DNA of 10,169 nt from Ruminococcaceae bacterium UBA5396 (GCA_002410715.1 DHOG01000076.1:6143-16311); one strand, 5' to 3'. Positions 1-5,492 are shown, counted from the first letter of the stretch. The notes: generated by a model from the letters alone, not told the origin. Made by a program: numbers and translations.

Positions 1-141
1 CGTCGCAAGCACTGGGGGCGGCTCCGATACCACAGGAGGGGTTAGATACCCGTGATGCCGGAAAGCAACCGGCAGTTTGGTGAATTCCCGAACTGTGGGG
101 TGTCGAGGACAAATAACAGCGATAAAACAGATTGAATAATC
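1..141. other. Leader or gene tail without a recognisable gene; two overlapping hairpins
   Basis: No start codon with a convincing ribosome binding site opens a frame here. Plus-strand frame 3 is open from the left edge to a TGA at 81-83 (26 codons) and frame 2 to a TGA at 53-55 (17 codons). Either could be the C-terminal tail of a gene cut by the window, but neither matches a family I recognise. Two stem-loops can be drawn: 56-61 pairing with 69-74 (TGCCGG/CCGGCA), and 73-80 pairing with 88-95 (CAGTTTGG with CCGAACTG, one T-G wobble). They share bases 73-74, so they compete. Whether this is regulatory or chance is unknown. Confidence 0.3.
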
Positions 142-190
142 ACCAAGCACAGGACAGGTCTGTATTTTACACCTCTGACTTGTGCTTGGT
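142..190 (+). repeat. Long inverted repeat in the leader of the MazF-type gene
   Basis: ACCAAGCACA at 142-151 is the exact reverse complement of TGTGCTTGGT at 181-190. The stem continues inward by a G-T and a G-C pair, and the 25-base loop contains a smaller possible stem (TGTA/TACA flanked by AGG/CCT). The structure ends seven bases before the AGGGAGGG ribosome binding site. There is no U tract after it, so an intrinsic terminator is unlikely. It could be an operator dyad, an mRNA structure governing translation, a relaxase- or recombinase-binding site, or a relic. The sequence alone does not decide between these. Confidence 0.6.
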
Positions 191-212
191 TTACTTAGGG
201 AGGGTTATATAT

Positions 213-569
213 ATGGATAAGGAATGTAAGAGAGGCGAGCTTTATTATGCCTGCCTAGACCCCGTGGTCGGGTCCGAACAGGGTGGAACTCGTCCGGTCT
301 TAATAATTCAAAACGACGTGGGAAATCGGTTCAGCCCGACAACGATTGTTGTTGCCGTTACTAGCAAGGTGGATAAAACTCTGCTGCCTACTCATGTTTC
401 TCTTAATAATGTTCAAGGACTTGAGAGAAACTCCTTGCTTCTATTGGAACAGATACGAACCATCGACCAGAAACGGCTGAAGGGGTATGTGGGTGTCCTA
501 GATGACGAAATCATGGGCATGGTTGACCGGGCGTTGTCTGTTAGTGTGGGTTTATGCCATGGAAGATAA
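213..569 (+). CDS. MazF/PemK-family endoribonuclease toxin
   Basis: A 118-residue protein of the MazF/PemK family, which cleaves mRNA at short single-stranded sequence motifs and is normally neutralised by a cognate MazE-type antitoxin. It shows the family's opening RGELYY (residues 7-12), the EQGGTRPVLIIQND segment (22-35), the SPT and VTS strands (41-51) and a late QIRTID segment. Arg27 and Thr50 correspond to the catalytic Arg25 and Thr48 of B. subtilis MazF, so the toxin looks intact. The start is ATG 213, because AGGGAGGG lies at 197-204 with 8-base spacing. The longer frame from TTG 132 has no such site and would run through the hairpin at 142-190. No antitoxin gene is visible upstream. 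The next gene overlaps its last 11 bases. It lies within the int/xis module of a mobile element, where such toxins may stabilise the element or act in host interaction (inference). Confidence 0.88.
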   Translation: MDKECKRGELYYACLDPVVGSEQGGTRPVLIIQNDVGNRFSPTTIVVAVTSKVDKTLLPTHVSLNNVQGLERNSLLLLEQIRTIDQKRLKGYVGVLDDEIMGMVDRALSVSVGLCHGR

Positions 570-756
570 TAACGTTGATGAGAAGAACAAGCTGGTTATA
601 TGCCTATGCTCCGTATGTGCAAGCCAGTTCAATGCTTTGCCGGGTTCCCCACTCAAACGGCTTGACCCAAATCAGCAAGTCAAAGACATTTGCACATACT
701 GCGGTATGCGACGGGGATTTGATTATATTGTCATTCACAAAATGATTTGGAGGTAA
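559..756 (+). CDS. Small zinc-ribbon-like protein of unknown function
   Basis: A 65-residue protein starting at ATG 559 inside the end of the MazF gene (11-base overlap, different frame), which suggests translational coupling. It has two CxxC knuckles, Cys17/Cys20 and Cys45/Cys48, separated by 24 residues. That pattern fits a four-cysteine zinc ribbon. An extra Cys15 precedes the first pair. The N-terminus is short and acidic, the C-terminus basic and aromatic. There is no signal peptide or membrane segment. No strong ribosome binding site precedes the start, which supports reliance on ribosomes finishing mazF. Its last codons carry the GGAGG used by the following HTH gene. I do not recognise a named family. 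Its position between a toxin and an excisionase would fit a DNA-binding regulator or an atypical antitoxin, but neither is shown by the sequence. Confidence 0.65.
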   Translation: MEDNNVDEKNKLVICLCSVCASQFNALPGSPLKRLDPNQQVKDICTYCGMRRGFDYIVIHKMIWR

Positions 757-762
757 GGTTAA

Positions 763-963
763 ATGAACCAGCAGGAGGCATATAGCACGGTTTTCAAGGA
801 GTATCCAGACATTCTGGACGTCGTACAAATGAGCGGGTTGCTCAAAGTAAGCAAGAAGACAGCGTATAAGCTGTTAAAGCTGGGAAAAATTGATTGTTTA
901 AAGGTTGGCCGGGAGTATAAAATTCCAAAGGTCAATGTTATCAGGTATCTGCGTATCGGATAG
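763..963 (+). CDS. Excisionase-like helix-turn-helix DNA-binding protein
   Basis: A 66-residue protein with a winged-helix/MerR-like HTH of the excisionase (HTH_17) type covering roughly residues 17-63. The helix pair lies in a VVQMSGLLKVSKKTAYKLL segment, followed by the typical G.I...KVGREYKIPK wing and a terminal helix. Proteins of this kind bind DNA near attachment sites and steer integrases toward excision, or act as small transcription factors. Start ATG 763 has GGAGG at 749-753, embedded in the last codons of the zinc-ribbon gene six bases upstream. The three genes mazF, zinc ribbon and this one therefore form a tight transcript. The integrase follows after 117 bases with its own promoter. 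The DNA-binding fold is convincing; the excisionase role rests on family resemblance and position beside int. Confidence 0.82.
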   Translation: MNQQEAYSTVFKEYPDILDVVQMSGLLKVSKKTAYKLLKLGKIDCLKVGREYKIPKVNVIRYLRIG

Positions 964-1001
964 AAGGTAAAAAAATTGATTTTAAAAAAGTGCAACCCAT
1001 G

Positions 1002-1030
1002 TTGACGCGACTTTTGTCTGTTGTTACAAT
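1002..1030 (+). promoter_or_regulatory. Probable promoter of the integrase gene, with a dyad over the -10
   Basis: TTGACG (1002-1007) and TACAAT (1025-1030) are separated by 17 bases, close to the sigma-A consensus. A short perfect dyad, ACAAT-ATA-ATTGT at 1026-1038, overlaps the -10 and the start region and could be an operator for a small regulator such as the neighbouring HTH protein (inference). The integrase ribosome binding site AAGGAGGT lies at 1066-1073. This suggests int is controlled separately from the three genes before it. Confidence 0.7.
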
Positions 1031-1080
1031 ATAATTGTCAATAGCAGAGAGAACGGCCGCAAATCAAGGAGGTAAAACAA

Positions 1081-2346
1081 ATGATTTCTGGTCATCTGCA
1101 AGAAAAAAGCGGACGGTACTATATGGTTCTCAATCTAAAAAACGAGAATCAAAAATGGAAGCCCAAATGGATTGCCACAGGGCTACTGACTAAAGGCAAT
1201 AAAAAAAGGGCTGAAACTATGCTTCGGGACACAATTCAGGAGTATGAGAAAAAAGAAGCCCAAACACAAGGTGATACTGACAGCATCCTTTTTTCTGATT
1301 ATATGTTGAACTGGCTGGAGCTAATCCGCAACAGCGTGGAAGAAACGACTTTTACTGCGTACCGCCGAATCGTCAAGTTTCAGGTTGCTCCTTATTTTAA
1401 GGAACTGGGTGTCACTTTGGGTGAGTTGCAGCCCAAGCATATACAAGGGTATTATAATCACCTGATGGCTGACAAGAAGAACAGTGCGGTTACTGTACGA
1501 CGGCATCACGCTAACATCCGTAAGGCACTGCAAGCCGCTGTTAAAACCGATCTCATTCCCACAAATCCTGCTGACAAGGTAGAAAAGCCAAAACAACAAC
1601 CCTATATCGCCAGCTTTTACGATGATGAAAGCCTGAATCTACTCTTTGTAAAGGCGCAAGGTACTCGGTTGGAATTACCTATCATCATATCTGCGTTTTA
1701 CGGTCTGCGGCGCAGCGAGGTTTTGGGATTGAAGTGGAGTGCAGTTGATTTTAAGAACAAGACCATCACCGTGAGCCATGTGGTGGCCGAAGCAGAGGAT
1801 GATGACGGCAAGAAATATCTGGTTAAGAAGGACAGAACAAAGAATAAATCAAGCTATCGTACTCTGCCTCTTATCCCACAAGTCGAAGATGCGCTTTTAA
1901 GGAAAAAGGAAAAGGATGATGAATTTCGTCGTGTTTGCCGTCGATCCTACTCCAAGGATTACACCAACTATATCTTGATTGATGAGTTGGGACGAATCCT
2001 GACACCGGATTACATCTCGAAGGCATTTCCAAACCTTCTTGAAAAGCACGGACTAAGGCATATCCGCTTTCACGACCTCCGGCACTCCTGCGCTAGTCTG
2101 CTACTAAAAAACGGAGTAAGTATGAAAGCAATACAGGAATGGTTAGGGCACAGCCACTATTCGACTACCGCCAACTTTTATGCTCACCTCGACTACGATT
2201 CCAAAAAGGATTCGGCCAATGTAGTCAGCGGTATCCTTATGACAAAAGCAGCTGATACAGAAGATAACCCGCAAAAGGTTGTCACAACTGCAACAACTGC
2301 TAAACAGCATCAAGCAAAAGTAGAAATGATGTTTGCGCAAAATTAA
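1081..2346 (+). CDS. int: Tyrosine site-specific integrase (Tn916-type)
   Basis: A 421-residue phage/Tn916-type tyrosine recombinase that performs integration and excision between att sites. Residues 1-60 form the arm-binding-like N-terminal region. Residues about 70-165 are the SAM-like core-binding domain. The catalytic domain spans about 175-385. The active-site set is complete: Arg210 (in GLRRSE), a lysine at 254 or 256 (in RTKNKSSYRTLPL), His331 and Arg334 (in HDLRHSC), His357 (in WLGHS) and the nucleophile Tyr367 (in NFYAH). Start ATG 1081 is set by AAGGAGGT seven bases upstream. The polar tail after residue 390 is low in complexity and probably dispensable. The gene ends 61 bases before the tRNA-Leu 3' end, which is the likely attachment site. 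Length and motifs look functional, with no frameshift. Confidence 0.95.
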   Translation: MISGHLQEKSGRYYMVLNLKNENQKWKPKWIATGLLTKGNKKRAETMLRDTIQEYEKKEAQTQGDTDSILFSDYMLNWLELIRNSVEETTFTAYRRIVKFQVAPYFKELGVTLGELQPKHIQGYYNHLMADKKNSAVTVRRHHANIRKALQAAVKTDLIPTNPADKVEKPKQQPYIASFYDDESLNLLFVKAQGTRLELPIIISAFYGLRRSEVLGLKWSAVDFKNKTITVSHVVAEAEDDDGKKYLVKKDRTKNKSSYRTLPLIPQVEDALLRKKEKDDEFRRVCRRSYSKDYTNYILIDELGRILTPDYISKAFPNLLEKHGLRHIRFHDLRHSCASLLLKNGVSMKAIQEWLGHSHYSTTANFYAHLDYDSKKDSANVVSGILMTKAADTEDNPQKVVTTATTAKQHQAKVEMMFAQN

Positions 2347-2397
2347 AAATGAGACCATGTAATCTGTCCATCAAACACGATTACACAATCTCATTTT
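2346..2397. terminator. Two-tier inverted repeat between int and tRNA-Leu (bidirectional terminator or integrase site)
   Basis: AAAATGAGA (2346-2354) pairs with TCTCATTTT (2389-2397). Inside it, after a three-by-three internal loop, TGTAATC (2358-2364) pairs with GATTACA (2379-2385), leaving a 14-base loop. Read on the minus strand, downstream of the tRNA, the stem is followed by a T-rich run. Read on the plus strand, right after the int stop codon, it ends in TTTT. A shared bidirectional terminator for int and the tRNA operon is the simplest reading. Because it sits in the presumed attachment region, an integrase arm-binding role is also possible. Confidence 0.55.
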
Positions 2398-2407
2398 CAC
2401 TGAAAAA

Positions 2408-2494
2408 TGGTGCCGGTGGTGGGACTCGAACCCACACGCCATTGCTGACAACAGATTTTGAGTCTGTCTCGTCTGCCAGTTCCGACACACCGGC
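2408..2494 (-). tRNA. tRNA-Leu (anticodon CAA)
   Basis: On the minus strand an 87-base tRNA folds fully. The acceptor GCCGGTG pairs with CACCGGC, with discriminator A and an encoded CCA at 2410-2408. There is a D arm, an anticodon stem ACAGA/TCTGT around the loop CTCAAAA (anticodon CAA, reading UUG), a long class II variable arm as expected for leucine, and a T arm containing GGGTTCGAGTCCC. It lies downstream of a degenerate tRNA-Leu copy and is probably transcribed from that copy's promoter at 2706-2734. Its 3' end faces the integrase gene and is the likely integration target. Confidence 0.95.
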
Positions 2495-2607
2495 CCGTAA
2501 TTTATATCAGAGAGAAGAAAAATCTTCCCTCGGACAAACAAAAGAAACACGCAAAAGAATTTGCTTTTTACCCTCACGCCGCAAGCTGCGGGAAACGGCT
2601 TGATACC

Positions 2608-2686
2608 GGGACTTGCCCTTCCAAGGTGTACAATGACGACCACGGGATTTTGAGTCCCGCACGTCTGCCAATTCCATCACACCGGC
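2608..2686 (-). pseudogene. Degenerate tRNA-Leu: intact 5' half, broken 3' half
   Basis: On the minus strand from 2686 the first 44 bases match a tRNA-Leu. The acceptor strand GCCGGTG, a D arm nearly identical to that of the intact tRNA, and a perfect anticodon stem CGGGA/TCCCG (2659-2655 with 2647-2643) around CTCAAAA are all present. After that the similarity fails. There is no GGTTCGA T-loop; the nearest remnant is GGGCAAGTCCC at 2618-2608, which lacks two bases of a normal T loop. No CACCGGC is present to close the acceptor stem, and there is no CCA. It cannot form a normal cloverleaf, yet it keeps a good promoter 20 bases upstream. Candidate origins are an old integration or recombination in the tRNA 3' half, or a tandem duplication that decayed. 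The stretch between it and the intact tRNA (2495-2607) holds no gene, only small hairpins such as GAAGA/TCTTC at 2516-2529. Confidence 0.65.
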
Positions 2687-2705
2687 AAAATCAAATCCGA
2701 AAAAC

Positions 2706-2734
2706 AGTATACTATATCCATCGATAAAAATCAA
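2706..2734 (-). promoter_or_regulatory. Promoter of the tRNA-Leu pair
   Basis: On the minus strand TTGATT (2734-2729) and TATACT (2711-2706) are separated by exactly 17 bases, a good sigma-A match. The -10 ends 20 bases before the 5' end of the degenerate tRNA. The only better-placed transcript is one running through the degenerate copy into the intact tRNA-Leu at 2494, where I see no comparably good promoter of its own. Confidence 0.7.
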
Positions 2735-2765
2735 GGGTTTTATAGAGGTTAGATTCTTTTTATAA

Positions 2766-2933
2766 TTGTCCTCTATACATTACCAACTACATCAAGCTGC
2801 AATCAAATTTGATGATTTCACCCTAAGATTTTGGAGGATAGTTGTTCATCCAGCTTTCTATAAAGATGTTCGCCGTCAAGTTATTTCCAAGCGTGACGCA
2901 CTTGCCTTACAGCGCACCGAATCCGAAATCTGA
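2766..2933 (+). pseudogene. Probable 3' remnant of an unidentified gene
   Basis: One plus-strand frame stays open for 55 codons, to a TGA at 2931-2933, and its end reads like real protein: charged and helical, with FYKDVRRQVISKRD near the C-terminus. There is no ATG or GTG start and no placed ribosome binding site. The frame opens only at a TTG directly after a TAA at 2763-2765. It is followed 23 bases later by a strong intrinsic terminator in the same orientation, as expected for the end of a once-transcribed gene. I do not recognise the family. It could also be chance coding potential. The rest of 2735-2956 shows nothing else. Confidence 0.35.
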
Positions 2934-2956
2934 ACCAACTTGCCATTGAAATTGAT

Positions 2957-3011
2957 ATCAATAAATATAACGATGGGGGGTGATCCCTATCGTTATATTT
3001 ATTGGTTTTTT
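2957..3011 (+). terminator. Strong intrinsic terminator, possibly bidirectional
   Basis: CAATAAATATAACGAT (2959-2974) is perfectly complementary to ATCGTTATATTTATTG (2989-3004), and the stem can be extended inward by GGG/CCC. A run of six T (3006-3011) follows on the plus strand, so it best terminates plus-strand transcription from the remnant frame ending at 2933. On the minus strand it lies 31 bases beyond the galT stop, with a weaker T-rich tail, so it probably also ends the galK-galT transcript. Confidence 0.88.
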
Positions 3012-3034
3012 CGATTGTTTACAAAGAGCCTGCT

Positions 3035-4003
3035 TTATTTGCTGATGAAGCGTTGATACGCCTCACGCAGCTCGATTGATGTGTCTTCCGGGCAGGTCGG
3101 GTTACAGTGCGCCCAGGCACCGGTTTCGCTTGATGCGTTGAATTTAATTTTATCAGCACTGCGCATCGGCGGGTAGAACGCAATGTGAAAATGATAGAAT
3201 TCCGAAGCATCTTCCCCATTTACGGGTTGGTTATACATACACATCATATACGGGAACTTCATATTGAACAGACTATCAAGCATTCCTGTGGTGCAGCGCA
3301 GCGTTTCAGCAAGTGCATTACGTTCGTCATCCGAAAATTCAGTAATATTTGCACGGTGGGCATTGCTCATGATATAAACACCGTATGGATATTCCGAAAA
3401 AAACGGCAGAAAAACCGTGAAATGCTCATTTCGAAATATTACACGCTTTTCAAATGAAACTTCCTCATCCAGCATCTCGCAGAACAGGCATTTTTTCTTT
3501 TCTTCCATGTATCTGCCTGCATTGTCCAATTCCAGCTCCAGCTTTTTCGGAATGAAAGAATATCCATAAATCTGACCATGTGGGTGTGGCATTGTTACGC
3601 CGACAAGCTCACCGCGGTTTTCAAATATAAATATGTATTTGATATTCTTATCCTCTCGCAGAACAGTAAACCTTTCTGCCCATAAATCGACCAGCTTGCG
3701 GATATGTTCGGCCGGCAGCTCCGGCAGTGTGATGGTATGCTCCGGCGAATAGAGTATGACTTCGCATTTACCATATGCGGGAGCGGTCTCAAAAAATTCG
3801 GTAGAAACCGCATCCGGCTCAGGAGGAGTCTGGGATAACGCAGGGAAATCATTGTCATATTTGTACACATCATAGTGATCAGGCACTTTCCCCGAGCCCG
3901 GGCAGAATGGACAGTAATTCTTAGGCATCTGAGGGCGGCTCTGCCGGTGTGACGCAATCATAATCCAATCGTTTGTAAGCGGGTGCTTTCTAAGTTCAGC
4001 CAT
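3035..4003 (-). CDS. galT: Galactose-1-phosphate uridylyltransferase
   Basis: A 322-residue class I GalT of the HIT superfamily. It transfers UMP between UDP-glucose and galactose-1-phosphate, the second step of the cytoplasmic Leloir pathway. The active-site motif HPHGQ lies at residues 140-144; His142 corresponds to the covalently uridylylated His166 of E. coli GalT. The early CPFCPGSG knuckle (Cys31/Cys34) matches the metal-binding cysteines of the family, and a second CLFC pair lies at 172-175. A start at ATG 4003 is preferred: AAAGGA lies nine bases upstream and MAELRKHPLTNDWI is the usual N-terminus. An in-frame ATG at 4021 would place that ribosome binding site inside the gene. It follows galK by 30 bases and is probably co-transcribed with it. 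No galE is present in the window. Ends at TAA 3035-3037. Confidence 0.95.
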   Translation of the reverse strand: MAELRKHPLTNDWIMIASHRQSRPQMPKNYCPFCPGSGKVPDHYDVYKYDNDFPALSQTPPEPDAVSTEFFETAPAYGKCEVILYSPEHTITLPELPAEHIRKLVDLWAERFTVLREDKNIKYIFIFENRGELVGVTMPHPHGQIYGYSFIPKKLELELDNAGRYMEEKKKCLFCEMLDEEVSFEKRVIFRNEHFTVFLPFFSEYPYGVYIMSNAHRANITEFSDDERNALAETLRCTTGMLDSLFNMKFPYMMCMYNQPVNGEDASEFYHFHIAFYPPMRSADKIKFNASSETGAWAHCNPTCPEDTSIELREAYQRFISK

Positions 4004-4033
4004 ATGGCATGTTCCTTTCAAAAAAATAGAATA

Positions 4034-5332
4034 TTACATAAGCATATCAAGACAGATGCCACCGACAGGACGTATATTCAAAACATGGCAGCTTCCTTTA
4101 CCAAACACGCTTTCCATACTGCTGCGGAACGAATCAAGCAGCGCAGTCGGGACAAAATTCTGGGTGGTGCCGGCGAATCCTCCGCCGTGCACCCGCCATG
4201 CGCCAAGACCGCCGCCCAGCATGCCCTGCGCAATGCAAAGCGCAAGTGACAATCCCTGTTCGGCAACATTACAGGCTGCATATACATTCTGGAGGTATTC
4301 AAAGGAGGAATGTCCGGATTCAATTATAAGCATCTTGAATTCCTCAAAATCTCCAGATTCAAGTGCGTAGACCTGTCGTGTAACCCGCTGATTATCACGC
4401 ATAAAGTGAATTGAACGCAGCACAGCTCTGTCACCGTGTTGCTCACGAAGCTCTGCAATCTTGCTCATCAGCTTGTCCATCGAGGTTTCACGAAGATAGT
4501 TTACTCCAAGTGAATTTGACACCGCTTTCATTTCAACCGTGACGGCTGAATACTCGGGTGTAAGGTCGGCATGGTTTCCGCCTGTATCTACGATGCAGAG
4601 ATGATAACCTGAGTCAGCAAAATCATAGTTGACCTTTCGGATAATCGGATTTTGTGGGTCAGCAAAATCGATGGTGATAATACCGCCCACCGAGGAAGCC
4701 ATTTGGTCCATAAGTCCGCTGGGCTTTCCAAAATGTACATTTTCGGAATATTGGGCCATTTTTGCAATTTCAACTGCGTCAGCTGCATTCTTGTTAAACA
4801 AGCAGTTCAAGATTGTGCCAATCAGCACTTCAAACGCCGCAGAAGAGGACAATCCCGAACCCTTCAGCACATTCGAAGTGGTAAATGCGTCAAAACCGCC
4901 GATTTTATAACCATTCTGAATAAAACGGTCAGCCATACCGCGAATCAATGAGGAGGAATGGCCCTTCTGGCTATCCACCATCGACAAATCATTCAAAAGA
5001 ACAGTATCGGGTGTAAATCCCTCTGAATGAACGCGGATTATATCATCTGCCGAAGGAGAAGCAACCGCAATCACATCCAGATTAACGCTTGCAGCCAATA
5101 CGCATCCGTGGTTATGGTCGGTGTGGTTTCCTCCGATTTCGGTTCGCCCGGGAGCAGAAAAGAGGATGGCTTCACGTTCTCTTCCAAACAAATCCCCAAA
5201 ACAGTTTACAGCGTGCTTATACCGTTTCCTCTGTACAGAAACCGAATCGGAGCCGTATAGGCAGACAAAAGCCTTGTCATATTCTCCTGCGTCGATTTTA
5301 GAAAGCAATTGTTCAACTGTATACATATTCAT
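4034..5332 (-). CDS. galK: Galactokinase
   Basis: A 432-residue GHMP-family kinase that phosphorylates galactose at C1 with ATP, the first committed Leloir step. The galactokinase signature GRTEIGGNHTDHN lies at residues 62-74. The ATP-binding GHMP loop KGSGLSSSAA is at 157-166. GLMDQM (206-211) supplies the likely catalytic Asp209. A glycine-rich C-terminal motif (LGGGLGAW followed by VHGGGFAGT) forms the third kinase motif. It is somewhat longer than the roughly 390 residues of typical GalK, because of an N-terminal extension before residue 50; this is the form I associate with Clostridia. Start ATG 5332 has AAGGA upstream with good spacing. The gene is first in a galK-galT transcript read away from the AraC-type regulator, which fits galactose-responsive control. 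Confidence 0.94.
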   Translation of the reverse strand: MNMYTVEQLLSKIDAGEYDKAFVCLYGSDSVSVQRKRYKHAVNCFGDLFGREREAILFSAPGRTEIGGNHTDHNHGCVLAASVNLDVIAVASPSADDIIRVHSEGFTPDTVLLNDLSMVDSQKGHSSSLIRGMADRFIQNGYKIGGFDAFTTSNVLKGSGLSSSAAFEVLIGTILNCLFNKNAADAVEIAKMAQYSENVHFGKPSGLMDQMASSVGGIITIDFADPQNPIIRKVNYDFADSGYHLCIVDTGGNHADLTPEYSAVTVEMKAVSNSLGVNYLRETSMDKLMSKIAELREQHGDRAVLRSIHFMRDNQRVTRQVYALESGDFEEFKMLIIESGHSSFEYLQNVYAACNVAEQGLSLALCIAQGMLGGGLGAWRVHGGGFAGTTQNFVPTALLDSFRSSMESVFGKGSCHVLNIRPVGGICLDMLM

Positions 5333-5402
5333 TTTAAGATCCTTGTCCTTTCCTGGGTGCCCGAAAACAAAAACCGAATGTAAAGGGCGGGGCTATAAAG
5401 AT

Positions 5403-5444
5403 AAATCAATTCTATTGTATCTTTATAATCGTTGAAAATCAATT
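5403..5444. repeat. Direct repeat AAATCAATT, 33 bases apart (candidate regulator sites)
   Basis: AAATCAATT occurs at 5403-5411 and again at 5436-5444 in the galK/araC intergenic region. The centre-to-centre distance of 33 bases is close to three helical turns, so both copies face the same side of the DNA. The repeats bracket the predicted galK promoter, one at its -35 and one just after its -10. The AT-rich composition means chance repetition cannot be excluded. Confidence 0.4.
5414..5442 (-). promoter_or_regulatory. Probable galK-galT promoter
   Basis: On the minus strand TTGATT (5442-5437) and TACAAT (5419-5414) are separated by 17 bases. The -10 lies about 80 bases before the galK start. 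The -35 falls inside one copy of a direct repeat (5436-5444) that could be an activator site. The four-of-six -35 match is compatible with a promoter needing an activator. Confidence 0.6.
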
Positions 5445-5463
5445 TGTTATTCTATCTTTTATA

Positions 5464-5492
5464 TGGACAATTGTTGCATAACAGATTATAAT
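5464..5492 (+). promoter_or_regulatory. Promoter of the AraC-family regulator gene
   Basis: TGGACA (5464-5469) and TATAAT (5487-5492) are separated by 17 bases, with only one mismatch in total to the sigma-A consensus. A start near 5499 gives a short leader containing AAGGAAGGAG just before ATG 5536. The promoter points away from galK-galT and is much closer to consensus than the galK promoter. Confidence 0.75.

Larger units (their letters stand above)
1..2420. mobile_element. End of a tRNA-Leu-directed integrative element (recombination module)
   Basis: The block holds a MazF-type toxin, a zinc-ribbon-like protein, an excisionase-like HTH protein and a tyrosine integrase, all on the plus strand. 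The integrase stops 61 bases from the 3' end of tRNA-Leu. Tyrosine integrases of Tn916-like elements, phages and genomic islands commonly recombine at tRNA 3' ends, with xis and int next to the attachment site. I infer that the element's boundary lies at or just inside the tRNA 3' end, around 2398-2425, and that the element extends left beyond the window. No second att copy lies in the window, so the exact boundary and total size are unknown. No conjugation, replication or phage structural gene is visible, so it could be an ICE, a mobilizable island, a prophage or a decayed remnant. Confidence 0.65.

Noticed and set aside
38..52. GTTAGATACCC resembles the conserved ATTAGATACCC of 16S rRNA.
   Set aside because: The flanking bases do not match 16S rRNA on either side, so this is a short chance resemblance.
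132..212. Extension of the MazF-type gene to TTG 132, adding 27 residues.
   Set aside because: The extension runs through the inverted repeat, lacks a ribosome binding site and is not part of the MazF fold, whereas ATG 213 has a well-placed AGGGAGGG.
2608..2686. Second functional tRNA-Leu.
   Set aside because: The 5' half is fine, but the T arm, the acceptor 3' strand and CCA are missing, so it was called degenerate.
2371..2734. Minus-strand open frames of 75-90 codons, and plus-strand frames, across the tRNA region.
   Set aside because: They are translations of the tRNA-Leu genes and their flanks. Peptides such as CRNWQTRQTQNL and GVMELADVRDS are typical tRNA artefacts.
3595..3957. Open frame of 120 codons inside galT, and similar long frames inside galK (for example 4056-4370).
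   Set aside because: They lie in alternative frames of strongly supported genes and have no family resemblance or ribosome binding site.
4004..4021. galT start at ATG 4021.
   Set aside because: The only good ribosome binding site lies downstream of that codon, and the family N-terminus begins at ATG 4003.
5471..5492. Promoter for the AraC gene using TTGTTG at 5471-5476 as -35.
   Set aside because: The spacing to TATAAT is only 10 bases; TGGACA at 5464-5469 gives the proper 17.
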